Below are positions 8,484 to 16,484 of a DNA stretch of 64,000 nucleotides, one piece after another; within the stretch, counting starts at the first letter, position 1; each line of letters starts with the position of its first letter. The DNA lies in assembly GCA_040766135.1 (NCBI GenBank), contig JAXGRA010000002.1, positions 62,001 to 126,000 on the forward strand, written 5' to 3'. Both the position numbers and the translations under genes were made by a program. The notes under the pieces were generated by a model. It ran no database searches, was not told where the DNA came from, and saw nothing but the letters and a program-made list of their open reading frames with translations. This DNA comes from JAGVSV01 sp040766135. Its GTDB lineage: Bacteria; Bacillota; Clostridia; Christensenellales; Aristaeellaceae.

Positions 8484-9365
8484 TTACACTTTCTCAAACA
8501 TCTTGTTGCCCAGCAAGCCCGTGGGTTTTACAAGCAGTACAATAATCAATATGCCATATACTACCGCATCAGACATCTGTGTAGAAATATATGCCTTGGT
8601 CAGGCTTTCAACAACGCCCATAACAAAACCACCCAGCATAGCACCTGGAATAAGGCCAATACCGCCCAGCACTGCTGCAATAAAAGCTTTTAGGCCCGGC
8701 AGGGAACCCATGGTGGGGGATACCGCTGGGTAAGCCATCACATAAAGAAATGCACCAATGCCCGCCAGCGCACAGCCAATGGCAAAGGTTAATGTAATCG
8801 TAGTGTCAACATTAATGCCCATCAATTGCGCAGTGCTATAATCCTCGCTCGCCGCACGCATGGCTTTGCCAGCCTTGCTGGTTTTTATAAACAACTGCAG
8901 CACCACCATCAGGGCAGCAGATACCACGATCGTCAGCAACGTAATAAAGCTAATCTGCAAGTCCATAAAGTGCAGGGGCTGGATATGAATCAACGTGGGG
9001 AAGGGCTTGGACTGCGCACCAAACAGCAGCAAGGCTACGTTTTGCAGCAGCATGCTGACACCGATCGCGGTAATTAGCGATGAAATGCGGGGCGAGTTGC
9101 GCAGCGGTTTGTAGGCAATGCGTTCAATAACCACCCCAAAAAGCACGCACATCAATATCGTGGCCAACAATGCTACTGGCGGGGACACATTCAGCGTGAC
9201 CAGCGCGATGACAGCCGTATATGCGCCCACCATGATGATATCACCATGCGCAAAATTGATGAGCTTTACAATGCCATACACCATCGTATAGCCCAACGCA
9301 ATCAGCGCATAGATGCTGCCTACATGCAGACCATTGATTAACTGGTTGAGGAACAGAACCATCAT
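8484..9365 (-). CDS. livH: Branched-chain amino-acid ABC permease LivH
   Basis: Membrane subunit of the HAAT-type importer. The 293 residues are strongly hydrophobic with about eight membrane segments and the LivH hallmarks LINGLHVGSIYALIALGYTMVYGI and INFAHGDIIMVGAY, plus the cytosolic coupling loop AMRAASEDYSTAQLMGI. It should pair with the LivM half of the fused protein. It follows the binding protein gene by 176 bases that contain a hairpin, so its expression is probably lower than that of livK. Confidence 0.95.
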   Translation of the reverse strand: MMVLFLNQLINGLHVGSIYALIALGYTMVYGIVKLINFAHGDIIMVGAYTAVIALVTLNVSPPVALLATILMCVLFGVVIERIAYKPLRNSPRISSLITAIGVSMLLQNVALLLFGAQSKPFPTLIHIQPLHFMDLQISFITLLTIVVSAALMVVLQLFIKTSKAGKAMRAASEDYSTAQLMGINVDTTITLTFAIGCALAGIGAFLYVMAYPAVSPTMGSLPGLKAFIAAVLGGIGLIPGAMLGGFVMGVVESLTKAYISTQMSDAVVYGILIIVLLVKPTGLLGNKMFEKV

Positions 9366-9498
9366 TTCACCTCACTGCGAACAGCGTATCATTCTAAAAA
9401 ACCAAGTGCCGCGTAAAGAACCACCTGGGTACACATATCGCAACGATTTCATTTATACAATACTTTGTCCACTTGCACAAGTAGGGATACGCAAAGAA

Positions 9499-9518
9499 GG
9501 GGAGGATTTCTCCTCCCC
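9499..9518 (-). terminator. Intergenic hairpin between livK and livH (partial terminator)
   Basis: A GC-rich eight-base-pair stem (9499-9506 with 9511-9518) with a 4-base loop lies 24 bases beyond the livK stop. On the minus strand only a short, interrupted T stretch follows. This suits a leaky terminator or mRNA stabiliser that gives more binding protein than membrane components. Confidence 0.6.
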
Positions 9519-9541
9519 TTAAAGGCATCAATAGCCAGCCA

Positions 9542-10678
9542 TCACGGATCAACCTGGCCCAGAAGTTTCTTTTCTCCGGTTGCATCAAATGTCAACAGGT
9601 AGGCCGACTTACTGGTCGGGTCGTTGTGATCATCAAACACGATGCGGCCAGACACTGCGACCAGATCGGTAGCCTTAATGGCATCCACGATGGCCTGCTT
9701 GTCCGTGTTGCCTGCTGCTTCAATGGCAGACAGCAACACCACTGCGGCGTCATAGCCAGTAGCGGAAAAGGAAATGGTGGGGAGCTTACCGTACTCCTGT
9801 TGATATGCTTCAACAAAAGCACGTGCCTTTTCGTTTTCAGACTCGGCCGAGAAGTGATCAGGATATACCAACTGCGTCAACAAGCTCTTGTCAGTCACCA
9901 GATCAACAATATCCGAGATACCGTCTCCGCCATAGAAGTTAACATCCAATCCAATTTCCTTAGCCTGCGCCAGGATCATCGCCGCATCCGCGCCGTAATA
10001 GGGCAGGAACACAGCGCCCGGATTGGCATTTTTGATGGTGGTCAGCTGGGTTTTATAGTCCTTTTCGCCATAGGCTGCGGATTCCGTGGCTACGATTTCT
10101 ACGCCTTTTTCCTCAGCAGTGGCTTTGAAAGCTTCGTACAGACCCAAAGAATATTCGGTCGCATTGTCATACAGCACGGCTGCCGTCTTGATACCAGCCT
10201 GTGCCATGTAGTTGGCAATGGCGTTGCCCTGGAAGGGATCCAGGAAGCAGGTGCGGAACACATTGGGACGATCGGTTGTCACTTCATAAGCAGTAGCGGA
10301 AGGGGAAATCTGCGGGAAACCGTCCTCAGCCGTTACCTCTGCCAAGGCCTTGCTCTCACCCGACAACACACCACCAATGATGGCAACAACTTCATCCTGG
10401 TCAATCAATTTGTTGTATGCGTTGATGGCATATGCAGGTTCAGCCTGGGTATCTTCCCAGATGATCTCAACCTGCTTGCCCAGCACGCCGCCTGCTGCAT
10501 TGACCTGCTTGATGTACAGATCAACGCCTTCCTTGACAGCCAGGCCGTATTTGGAGTAGTCACCGGTCAGAACGCCGATACCGCCAATCTTAATGGTGTC
10601 CGCAGCCATTGCCGCCGGGGCTACCAAGGACAATGCCATGACCAGCGCCAAGAGCACTACGATTAACCTGTTTTTCAT
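9542..10678 (-). CDS. livK: Branched-chain amino-acid ABC transporter substrate-binding protein
   Basis: Extracytoplasmic binding protein (periplasmic-binding-protein type I fold, Leu/Ile/Val-binding group). The 378 residues begin with a clear signal peptide (hydrophobic residues about 5-20, then APAAMAAD) and continue with DTIKIGGIGVLTGDYSKYG and LGKQVEIIWEDTQAEPA. No lipobox Cys is present; cleavage after AMA by signal peptidase I is expected, which is unusual for binding proteins of single-membrane bacteria. First gene of the liv cluster, with RBS AGGAGG before ATG 10678. Confidence 0.95.
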   Translation of the reverse strand: MKNRLIVVLLALVMALSLVAPAAMAADTIKIGGIGVLTGDYSKYGLAVKEGVDLYIKQVNAAGGVLGKQVEIIWEDTQAEPAYAINAYNKLIDQDEVVAIIGGVLSGESKALAEVTAEDGFPQISPSATAYEVTTDRPNVFRTCFLDPFQGNAIANYMAQAGIKTAAVLYDNATEYSLGLYEAFKATAEEKGVEIVATESAAYGEKDYKTQLTTIKNANPGAVFLPYYGADAAMILAQAKEIGLDVNFYGGDGISDIVDLVTDKSLLTQLVYPDHFSAESENEKARAFVEAYQQEYGKLPTISFSATGYDAAVVLLSAIEAAGNTDKQAIVDAIKATDLVAVSGRIVFDDHNDPTSKSAYLLTFDATGEKKLLGQVDP

Positions 10679-10721
10679 AGAAATGCCTCCTTACTTCTTT
10701 CTGCTATAGGCAGGTAAAAAT

Positions 10722-10750
10722 AGATTACAGGACGGAGCAAGTTTATGCAA
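10722..10750 (-). promoter_or_regulatory. Probable promoter of the liv cluster
   Basis: Minus strand TTGCAT, 17 bases, TAATCT. Placement about 40-70 bases before the livK start is reasonable; the match is moderate. Confidence 0.5.
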
Positions 10751-10810
10751 CATTTCTTTTGTTTATTTTTCGTATTGGCGCGCTAAAGCGCTATTGTGTT
10801 GTATTAAACC

Positions 10811-10838
10811 TTGACTTGGTGTTATGCCCGTTTATAAT
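10811..10838 (+). promoter_or_regulatory. Promoter of the RluA-like gene
   Basis: TTGACT (10811-10816), 16 bases, TATAAT (10833-10838), about 40 bases before the GTG start at 10878. Confidence 0.7.
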
Positions 10839-10877
10839 TAATCCGAATGTCGGAAAGCTGAGAAAGGGGGATAACGT

Positions 10878-11765
10878 GTGAGCCGGTACGTGTTTGTGGT
10901 TCAGGATGGCCAAGACATGGCCGTGCGCCGCTTTCTGCGTCTGGCTTGCCCCACCGCCCCGGATTGGGTGCTGCGCAAAGCCTTCCAGGCACGCCAAGTA
11001 AAGGTTAACGGTGCCCGCGTCACAGCCGATCATATACTCAAATCAGGCGATGAAGTAATTTTTTATACATCCTGGAGTGCCAAAGATATCCCCATCGTAT
11101 ATGAAGATGAACATATCCTGATCTGTAATAAGCCCGCCAACGTAAACAGCGACCGCAACGCGCAAAGCCCTTTTTCCCTGCTATCCTGGGCCGAAGAAAG
11201 GGCGTGTGGTGCCTATACACCGGTGCTGTGCCATCGTTTGGACAATCAAACCAGTGGCCTGCTGTTGCTTGCGAAGCATCCAGATGCCGCTGATACGATA
11301 GACGCGGCCATGCGGTCCGGCAATATTCATAGAGTATACACAGCCCTTGTAGTGGGTATCCCCATGCCACCCAAAGCCACCGCAACAGCCTACTTGTTAA
11401 AGGATGCAAAGGCCGCACGGGTTACCATTGTGCCCGACAATCGGCCTGGCGCACGAAACATTTGCACCTCTTATGAAACCATAAAAACAGAAGACAATCT
11501 TTCTCAACTGTCTATTACGTTGCATACCGGCCGCACCCACCAGATACGTGCCCATATGGCATTTCTGGGGCATCCTGTGTTGGGTGACGATGCCTACGGC
11601 AGCCGACCAGACAACAAGGCGCGGCGAGCGAATGAGCTTTGTTTGTGCGCAACGGAGCTAACATTTGATAAACTCCCCGCTTCACTTGATTATCTAAGTA
11701 GGGCTACCTTCCAGATAGAAGCGCCATTTTCACTTGGCAAATATACACAGGAGGAACGATCATGA
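10878..11765 (+). CDS. RluA-family RNA pseudouridine synthase
   Basis: Isomerises uridine to pseudouridine in rRNA or tRNA. The 295 residues comprise an N-terminal S4-like RNA-binding domain (WVLRKAFQARQVKVNGARV, about residues 32-65) and a catalytic domain with CHRLDNQTSGLLLLA, in which the Asp of RLDNxTSG is the catalytic residue, and HTGRTHQIRAHMAFLGHP. The start is GTG at 10878 after a GAAAGGGGG site. The stop overlaps the next gene as ATGA. The target position (RluC, RluD or another type) cannot be decided. Confidence 0.92.
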   Translation: MSRYVFVVQDGQDMAVRRFLRLACPTAPDWVLRKAFQARQVKVNGARVTADHILKSGDEVIFYTSWSAKDIPIVYEDEHILICNKPANVNSDRNAQSPFSLLSWAEERACGAYTPVLCHRLDNQTSGLLLLAKHPDAADTIDAAMRSGNIHRVYTALVVGIPMPPKATATAYLLKDAKAARVTIVPDNRPGARNICTSYETIKTEDNLSQLSITLHTGRTHQIRAHMAFLGHPVLGDDAYGSRPDNKARRANELCLCATELTFDKLPASLDYLSRATFQIEAPFSLGKYTQEERS

Positions 11766-12595
11766 CCAACCCACGGCCTGCTATCCGGCTGATTGCAGCG
11801 GATATGGACGGAACATTGCTTAACAACGCAGGAGAGATTTCTCCAGGCAACGCACGAGCCATCCACCTGGCACAGGAAAAAGGCGTTATTTTTGCCATCT
11901 GTTCTGGGCGTTTCCCTGAAAACGCAGCCATTACCGCACGGGACGGAGGCGTTGAGTGCCCCATTGTTGCGCTTAACGGCGGGTGCATCACTGAACGCAC
12001 CTATGGCGATTTGATAGTAGCACACCCCATGGCACCCCAAACTGTTCGTGCTGTTTTTGATGCGCTGGAGGAAATAGGCGCACTATATTATTTGTTCGGT
12101 CGCAAAATCGTGTATACACGCAATGAATCACATATTCACCACTCACAAAAAAAATACGGTGACCGCCTGATTCACGAGGCGGATGTGCGCTATCTGTTTG
12201 GGTTGGATGCATGTCTGGATGGGTTAAAAGAAGATATATTCAAATATTATGTCTATTCGCAGCCTGGACATGCCACGCTGCCACAAATCCGCGAAAAACT
12301 GCTGACGGTACCCAGCATTCAACTGACACAATCCAGCAACACCAATATCGAAATTATGCCGCCCTGCATTGACAAAGCAACCGGCCTGCGCGAGTTGGCA
12401 GAGTATTACGGCATTCCGCTTGAAGCAACCATGGCCCTGGGCGACCATGACAACGATGTGCCCATGTTAATGGAAGCAGGGTTAAGCGTGGCGATGGATA
12501 ACGCCGAGCCGCATGTAAAGGACATTGCGGACGCCATCACTGGCAGCAACACCAACGATGGCGTTGCCCAAGCCATCTATGAATACGTACTTTAA
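11762..12595 (+). CDS. Cof-type HAD-IIB family hydrolase
   Basis: Probable cytosolic sugar-phosphate or nucleotide phosphatase. The 277 residues contain the catalytic motif I ADMDGTLLN (nucleophile Asp), motif II ICSGR, the C2-type cap domain in the middle and motif IV ALGDHDNDVPML. It is translationally coupled to the RluA-like gene (ATGA overlap, GGAGG upstream), and its stop overlaps the 3' end of the convergent yigZ-like gene by 4 bases, leaving no room for a terminator. The substrate cannot be inferred. Confidence 0.93.
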   Translation: MTNPRPAIRLIAADMDGTLLNNAGEISPGNARAIHLAQEKGVIFAICSGRFPENAAITARDGGVECPIVALNGGCITERTYGDLIVAHPMAPQTVRAVFDALEEIGALYYLFGRKIVYTRNESHIHHSQKKYGDRLIHEADVRYLFGLDACLDGLKEDIFKYYVYSQPGHATLPQIREKLLTVPSIQLTQSSNTNIEIMPPCIDKATGLRELAEYYGIPLEATMALGDHDNDVPMLMEAGLSVAMDNAEPHVKDIADAITGSNTNDGVAQAIYEYVL

Positions 12596-13251
12596 TCCGC
12601 AGGCCACTGCCAATACAGGCGTTCGCTGACCGTAAGCTCAATGCGCCCTTCAGTGGCATCGGACAACGCCGTGCTGACCGTCTCCTGATCGCTCAGGCGT
12701 ACCAATATATCGCAGGCCACTTGTTCGGTATATATTGCTTCACCCACCTGAACGGGCAAAGATTTCATTGCAAACTGCACACGATCCCACAGAGGATAGG
12801 GGATATGTGCCAGAAGGCGCACACTGGGCTCCTCCGTGGCGATGCCAGCCTCTTCTACAGCTTTAACACAAGCGTTCGTATAGGCGCGCACCAGCCCGCC
12901 GCGTCCCAGCAGCGTGCCGCCAAAATATCGCACGACCACCACGCAGACATTGGTCAACTCCTGCTTGACCAGCACTTCCAAAATAGGCTTACCCGCCGTG
13001 CCTGAAGGCTCGCCATCATCCGAAAACCGGTTGGCAGCCCCATTTGTGCCCAGCACATAGGCATGACAGTGGTGTGTTGCCAGCGGATGCTCTTCCTTGA
13101 TGGAGCGTAAAAAGGAAAGCGCCGCTTCCTCATCCTGTACGGGCGATGCGTAGCCGATGAAGCGGCTCTTTTTTATGATGATTTCTATTTGGGCCGCCCC
13201 CGCCAGCGTGCGGAACGCTGTGGGCGTCAGTCCGCCAGTTTCACTCTGCAA
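12592..13251 (-). CDS. YigZ/IMPACT (UPF0029) family protein
   Basis: Relatives of the IMPACT family are linked to translation control; the bacterial role is not established. The 219 residues contain KKSRFIGYASPV, the conserved ATHHCHAYVLG and FSDDGEPSGTAGKPIL motif of the UPF0029 N-terminal domain, then a DUF1949-like C-terminal domain. The apparent start is TTG at 13251, inside the tyrS 3' end (25-base overlap), and no Met lies near the family N-terminus, so the non-ATG start is likely real. Probably co-transcribed with tyrS. Confidence 0.9.
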   Translation of the reverse strand: MQSETGGLTPTAFRTLAGAAQIEIIIKKSRFIGYASPVQDEEAALSFLRSIKEEHPLATHHCHAYVLGTNGAANRFSDDGEPSGTAGKPILEVLVKQELTNVCVVVVRYFGGTLLGRGGLVRAYTNACVKAVEEAGIATEEPSVRLLAHIPYPLWDRVQFAMKSLPVQVGEAIYTEQVACDILVRLSDQETVSTALSDATEGRIELTVSERLYWQWPAD

Positions 13252-14456
13252 TAGTTCTTCTTCCCTCTGCGCAGCAGGATGCCCTCTGCAGGCACCTGAG
13301 CCAAATCAATTTGATAGTCAACATCCGTAATACGCTGGTCGTCCACGGAAGCGCCGCCTTGCTGGATTACCTTGCGCGCATCACTTCGGCTGGTGCACAG
13401 CCCACATAGGTGAAGGAGCGTTGTCAAGCGCTGGTCAGCTTCGCGCTCCTCCCGTAACCACAGATAGGTAGGTACATCCTGATGAGAGCCTCCGCCTGCA
13501 AACAACGAGACTGATGCCTGCTGGGCCTTGAGGGCTTCCTCTTCGCCGTGTACAAGCATGGTGCACTCATACGCCAGCACTGCCTTGGCTTCATTAATGG
13601 CGCTGTCCTTGAGCGCGCTTAGCCTGCGCACCTCATCCATAGGCAGGAACGTCAGCATGGACAAGCATTTGGGCGTATCCTGGTCCGCTACGTTGCGCCA
13701 ATACTGATAAAACTCATATGGTGAGCACAAATCCGGATCAAGCCACAAGGCACCTTTCTCGGTTTTGCCCATTTTGTTGCCTTCGTGATTCAGCAGCAAA
13801 TTAAATGTGCACGCATAGGCTTCGCCTCGCTCTTTGCGGCGGATCAAGTCCGCACCGGCCAGGATATTGCTCCACTGGTCGTCCCCGCCCATTTGCAGCT
13901 TGCAGCCGTAGTTGCGATACAGTTGAAGGAAATCATACGCTTGCATCAGCATATAATTAAACTCAAGGAATGTAAGCCCGGTTTCCAGGCGCTGCCGGTA
14001 GCATTCGGCCGTCAGCATGCGGTTGACAGAAAAGTGCACGCCGATGTCCCGGATAAAAGGGATGTACTGTAAATCCCACAGCCAGTCATGGTTGTTTACC
14101 ATGATGGCCTTGCCATTCTCAAAATCGAGAAACTTGCCCAGTTGCTGCCGTATGCCCTGGATGTTGGTGTCCAGATCCTCACGCGTCAGCATTTTGCGCA
14201 TGTCGCTTTTTCCGCTGGGGTCGCCAATCATGGCGGTGCCCCCTCCCACCAACGCAATGGGACGATGCCCGGCAGCCTGCATATGCATCATAGCCAGCAG
14301 GGGAATAAAGTGCCCGAAATGAAGGCTGGTGGCTGTAGGGTCAAAGCCGATATAAAATGTAGTGGGCTCGCGTTCTAAAAGCTTATATAAGTCGTCCTGA
14401 AACGTTATCTGTGCTAAAAAACCGCGTTCCTGCAGGGTATCCAATACATGCGCCAT
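13227..14456 (-). CDS. tyrS: Tyrosyl-tRNA synthetase
   Basis: Charges tRNA-Tyr. The 409-residue class I enzyme shows YIGFDPTATSLHFGHFIPL (HIGH-type site), the tyrosine pocket residues in LMQAYDFLQLY, KMGKT as the KMSKS loop and a C-terminal S4 RNA-binding domain (SRSDARKVIQQGGASVDD). RBS GGGGAGG precedes ATG 14456. The leader is too short for a T-box, the common Firmicutes control of tyrS; it holds a small hairpin instead. Confidence 0.97.
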   Translation of the reverse strand: MAHVLDTLQERGFLAQITFQDDLYKLLEREPTTFYIGFDPTATSLHFGHFIPLLAMMHMQAAGHRPIALVGGGTAMIGDPSGKSDMRKMLTREDLDTNIQGIRQQLGKFLDFENGKAIMVNNHDWLWDLQYIPFIRDIGVHFSVNRMLTAECYRQRLETGLTFLEFNYMLMQAYDFLQLYRNYGCKLQMGGDDQWSNILAGADLIRRKERGEAYACTFNLLLNHEGNKMGKTEKGALWLDPDLCSPYEFYQYWRNVADQDTPKCLSMLTFLPMDEVRRLSALKDSAINEAKAVLAYECTMLVHGEEEALKAQQASVSLFAGGGSHQDVPTYLWLREEREADQRLTTLLHLCGLCTSRSDARKVIQQGGASVDDQRITDVDYQIDLAQVPAEGILLRRGKKNYCRVKLAD

Positions 14457-14471
14457 ACAAAATCCTCCCCA

Positions 14472-14490
14472 TGCAAGGCACTGCCTTGCA
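14472..14490 (-). promoter_or_regulatory. Leader hairpin directly upstream of the tyrS ribosome-binding site
   Basis: A perfect eight-base-pair inverted repeat (14472-14479 with 14483-14490) with a 3-base loop ends one base before the Shine-Dalgarno sequence (14464-14470). It lies between the predicted transcription start (about 14495) and the start codon. It could modulate translation or protect the 5' end. Confidence 0.55.
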
Positions 14491-14501
14491 ACATCAATTC
14501 A

Positions 14502-14530
14502 ATTATAGTAAGGGTTATGCAGAACGTCAA
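14502..14530 (-). promoter_or_regulatory. Sigma-A promoter of tyrS
   Basis: Minus strand TTGACG, 17 bases, TATAAT; close to consensus. The predicted leader is about 40 bases. Confidence 0.8.
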
Positions 14531-14539
14531 CGAAAGAGT

Positions 14540-15154
14540 CTATTTACTATCTAACGGACGGGCCTTGGGGTTAAACTTATTTTCCTTACCCGCCAGCAAC
14601 CTTTGGATATTGGCATGGTGGCGCGCAATGCCCAGCACGGTTAAGATTAACGCCCAGCAGCCTGCAGGCCAGAACGGATGCCGAAACAAAATAGCCAGCG
14701 TGGTAACGCAGAGCAGCAGCAAACTGCCCAACGAAACGTAGCGTGTGATACCAATGGCAGCTAGCGCCACCGCACCACCAATGATGGTTTCTACCGGGAA
14801 AAGCAGTGCAAACACCGCCAGTGAGCAGGCAATGCCCTTGCCGCCTTTAAAACGGTAAAACACTGGCCAGTTATGGCCAATCACAGCGGCCAGCGCCGCC
14901 AGCATAGCGCCGTCTCGGCCTGCAAAAAGGGCGCCTACTCCCAATGCGATAGCAGCCTTCAGCATATCTCCAACAAAGGTAATGAGCCCCAGCCGTATAC
15001 CCATCACGCGGGTGACGTTGGTGGCCCCGGTGCTTTTGCTGCCCAGCGCACGTATATCCACATGCCGCTTCTGGGCAACCGTCAGCCCCGTGGAAAAACA
15101 ACCCAGTAAATACCCTATTACTGCACAAGCAATAAGCTTTATCATCTTATGCAT
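14540..15154 (-). CDS. plsY: Acyl-phosphate glycerol-3-phosphate acyltransferase PlsY
   Basis: Integral membrane enzyme that transfers an acyl group from acyl-phosphate to glycerol-3-phosphate, the first step in phospholipid synthesis. The 204 residues have about five membrane segments and the three PlsY motifs: GCFSTGLTVAQ with the following SKSTGATNVTRVMG, the GHNWPVFYRFKGGKGIA segment and the late glycine-rich region. It overlaps the der stop by 8 bases, the usual der-plsY pairing in Firmicutes. Confidence 0.95.
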   Translation of the reverse strand: MHKMIKLIACAVIGYLLGCFSTGLTVAQKRHVDIRALGSKSTGATNVTRVMGIRLGLITFVGDMLKAAIALGVGALFAGRDGAMLAALAAVIGHNWPVFYRFKGGKGIACSLAVFALLFPVETIIGGAVALAAIGITRYVSLGSLLLLCVTTLAILFRHPFWPAGCWALILTVLGIARHHANIQRLLAGKENKFNPKARPLDSK

Positions 15155-16484
15155 TTTCCTTTCCTTGGCGCGTCAGCAAGCGAATGGGGGTACCCTCCAG
15201 CCCGAAAGCCTTGCGCAACTGGTTTTCCAAATATCGTTCATACGAAAAGTGCATTAACTCACTATCGTTGACAAACAAAATAAATGTAGGCGGGTTAGAT
15301 GTAGGCTGTGTGGCATAGTAGATGCGCAGCCGCCTTCCGCCATACATGGGAGGCTGCAATCCCGCCTGAGCATCGCCTATGACGTCATTCAGCACTCCGG
15401 TCGGAATGCGACGTGTATACTGCGCATACACCTGATCCACTGTTGCCCAGATGGCAGGTAGACGCTGGCCGGTCAACGCCGATACAAACACGGTGGGCGC
15501 ATAGGATACGAACTTTAACTGATCCAACACCTTTTTTTCATACTCCTCGTAAAAACCGGTGTCTTTTTCTACCGCGTCCCATTTATTGATGACAATGGCC
15601 ATGGCCTTGTACTCATCCTTGATGATACCGGCAATGCGCAGGTCCTGCTCCGTCACGCCGTCCTGAGCATCAATCACCAGCAGCGCCACATCACATCGAC
15701 GGATGGCTGCAATACTGCGCAGCACGCTATATTGTTCTACGCTTTCTTCTTCAACAGAGCGTTTGCGCCGGATACCCGCCGTATCAATGATGATAAACTT
15801 GCTGCCGTCCTCCCGCACAAAGGGGGTGTCAATGGCGTCGCGCGTGGTGCCGGGAATATCGCTGACCATCGTGCGTTCCTGCATCAGCAGGCGGTTAGCC
15901 AGGCTGCTTTTGCCCACATTCGGTCGTCCAACCAGCGCCAAGCGGATGACCGGCTCGTCGGTTTCCGGTGGCGCCACGCGTTCGGGAAGGCGGCGAACAA
16001 TCTCATCCAGCAGGTCGCCAAACCCCAACATATTGGCAGAGGAAATGCCGATGGGATCGCCCAGCCCCAGCTCGTAATATTCGTATAGGTGTTCACTTTG
16101 CTTGGCCGAGTCCACCTTGTTGATAACCGGGATGACCGGCTTCTTGGAGCGTCTGAGCAATTGCGCGATTTCAAGATCTTCGTGCATCAACCCCGCACGG
16201 GCATCAGCAAAAAAACAGATAACATCCGCTGTTTCAATGGCAATTTCTGCCTGACGCTTCATTTGTATATACAATACATCTTCGCTCTGCGTATCAATGC
16301 CACCGGTATCAATCAGCGTAAAGGCATGACCTGTCCACTCAGTATCCGCATAGATGCGGTCGCGAGTTACACCGGGCGAATCCTGCACAATAGAAATGCG
16401 CTGCCCCGCAATCTTGTTAAAGAAAGTAGATTTGCCCACGTTGGGGCGTCCGACAATAGCAACCAAAGGCTTTGTGTTAATCAT
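15147..16484 (-). CDS. der: Ribosome-associated GTPase Der (EngA)
   Basis: Essential GTPase for 50S ribosome assembly. The 445 residues contain two complete G domains, each with GRPNVGKST/S (near residues 10 and 185), DTGGI/DTAGI switch II and NKVD/NKWD, followed by the KH-like C-terminal domain (GRRLRIYYATQPTSNPPTF). It overlaps both neighbours by 8 bases, so it belongs to one transcript with the DUF512 gene and plsY. Confidence 0.97.
   Translation of the reverse strand: MINTKPLVAIVGRPNVGKSTFFNKIAGQRISIVQDSPGVTRDRIYADTEWTGHAFTLIDTGGIDTQSEDVLYIQMKRQAEIAIETADVICFFADARAGLMHEDLEIAQLLRRSKKPVIPVINKVDSAKQSEHLYEYYELGLGDPIGISSANMLGFGDLLDEIVRRLPERVAPPETDEPVIRLALVGRPNVGKSSLANRLLMQERTMVSDIPGTTRDAIDTPFVREDGSKFIIIDTAGIRRKRSVEEESVEQYSVLRSIAAIRRCDVALLVIDAQDGVTEQDLRIAGIIKDEYKAMAIVINKWDAVEKDTGFYEEYEKKVLDQLKFVSYAPTVFVSALTGQRLPAIWATVDQVYAQYTRRIPTGVLNDVIGDAQAGLQPPMYGGRRLRIYYATQPTSNPPTFILFVNDSELMHFSYERYLENQLRKAFGLEGTPIRLLTRQGKENA

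Noticed and set aside
9626..10666. 346-residue open frame antisense to livK
   Set aside because: Wholly within livK, no ribosome-binding site and no recognisable domain; a by-product of codon bias.
14457..14539. T-box riboswitch upstream of tyrS
   Set aside because: The leader is too short and has no T-box consensus or specifier loop.
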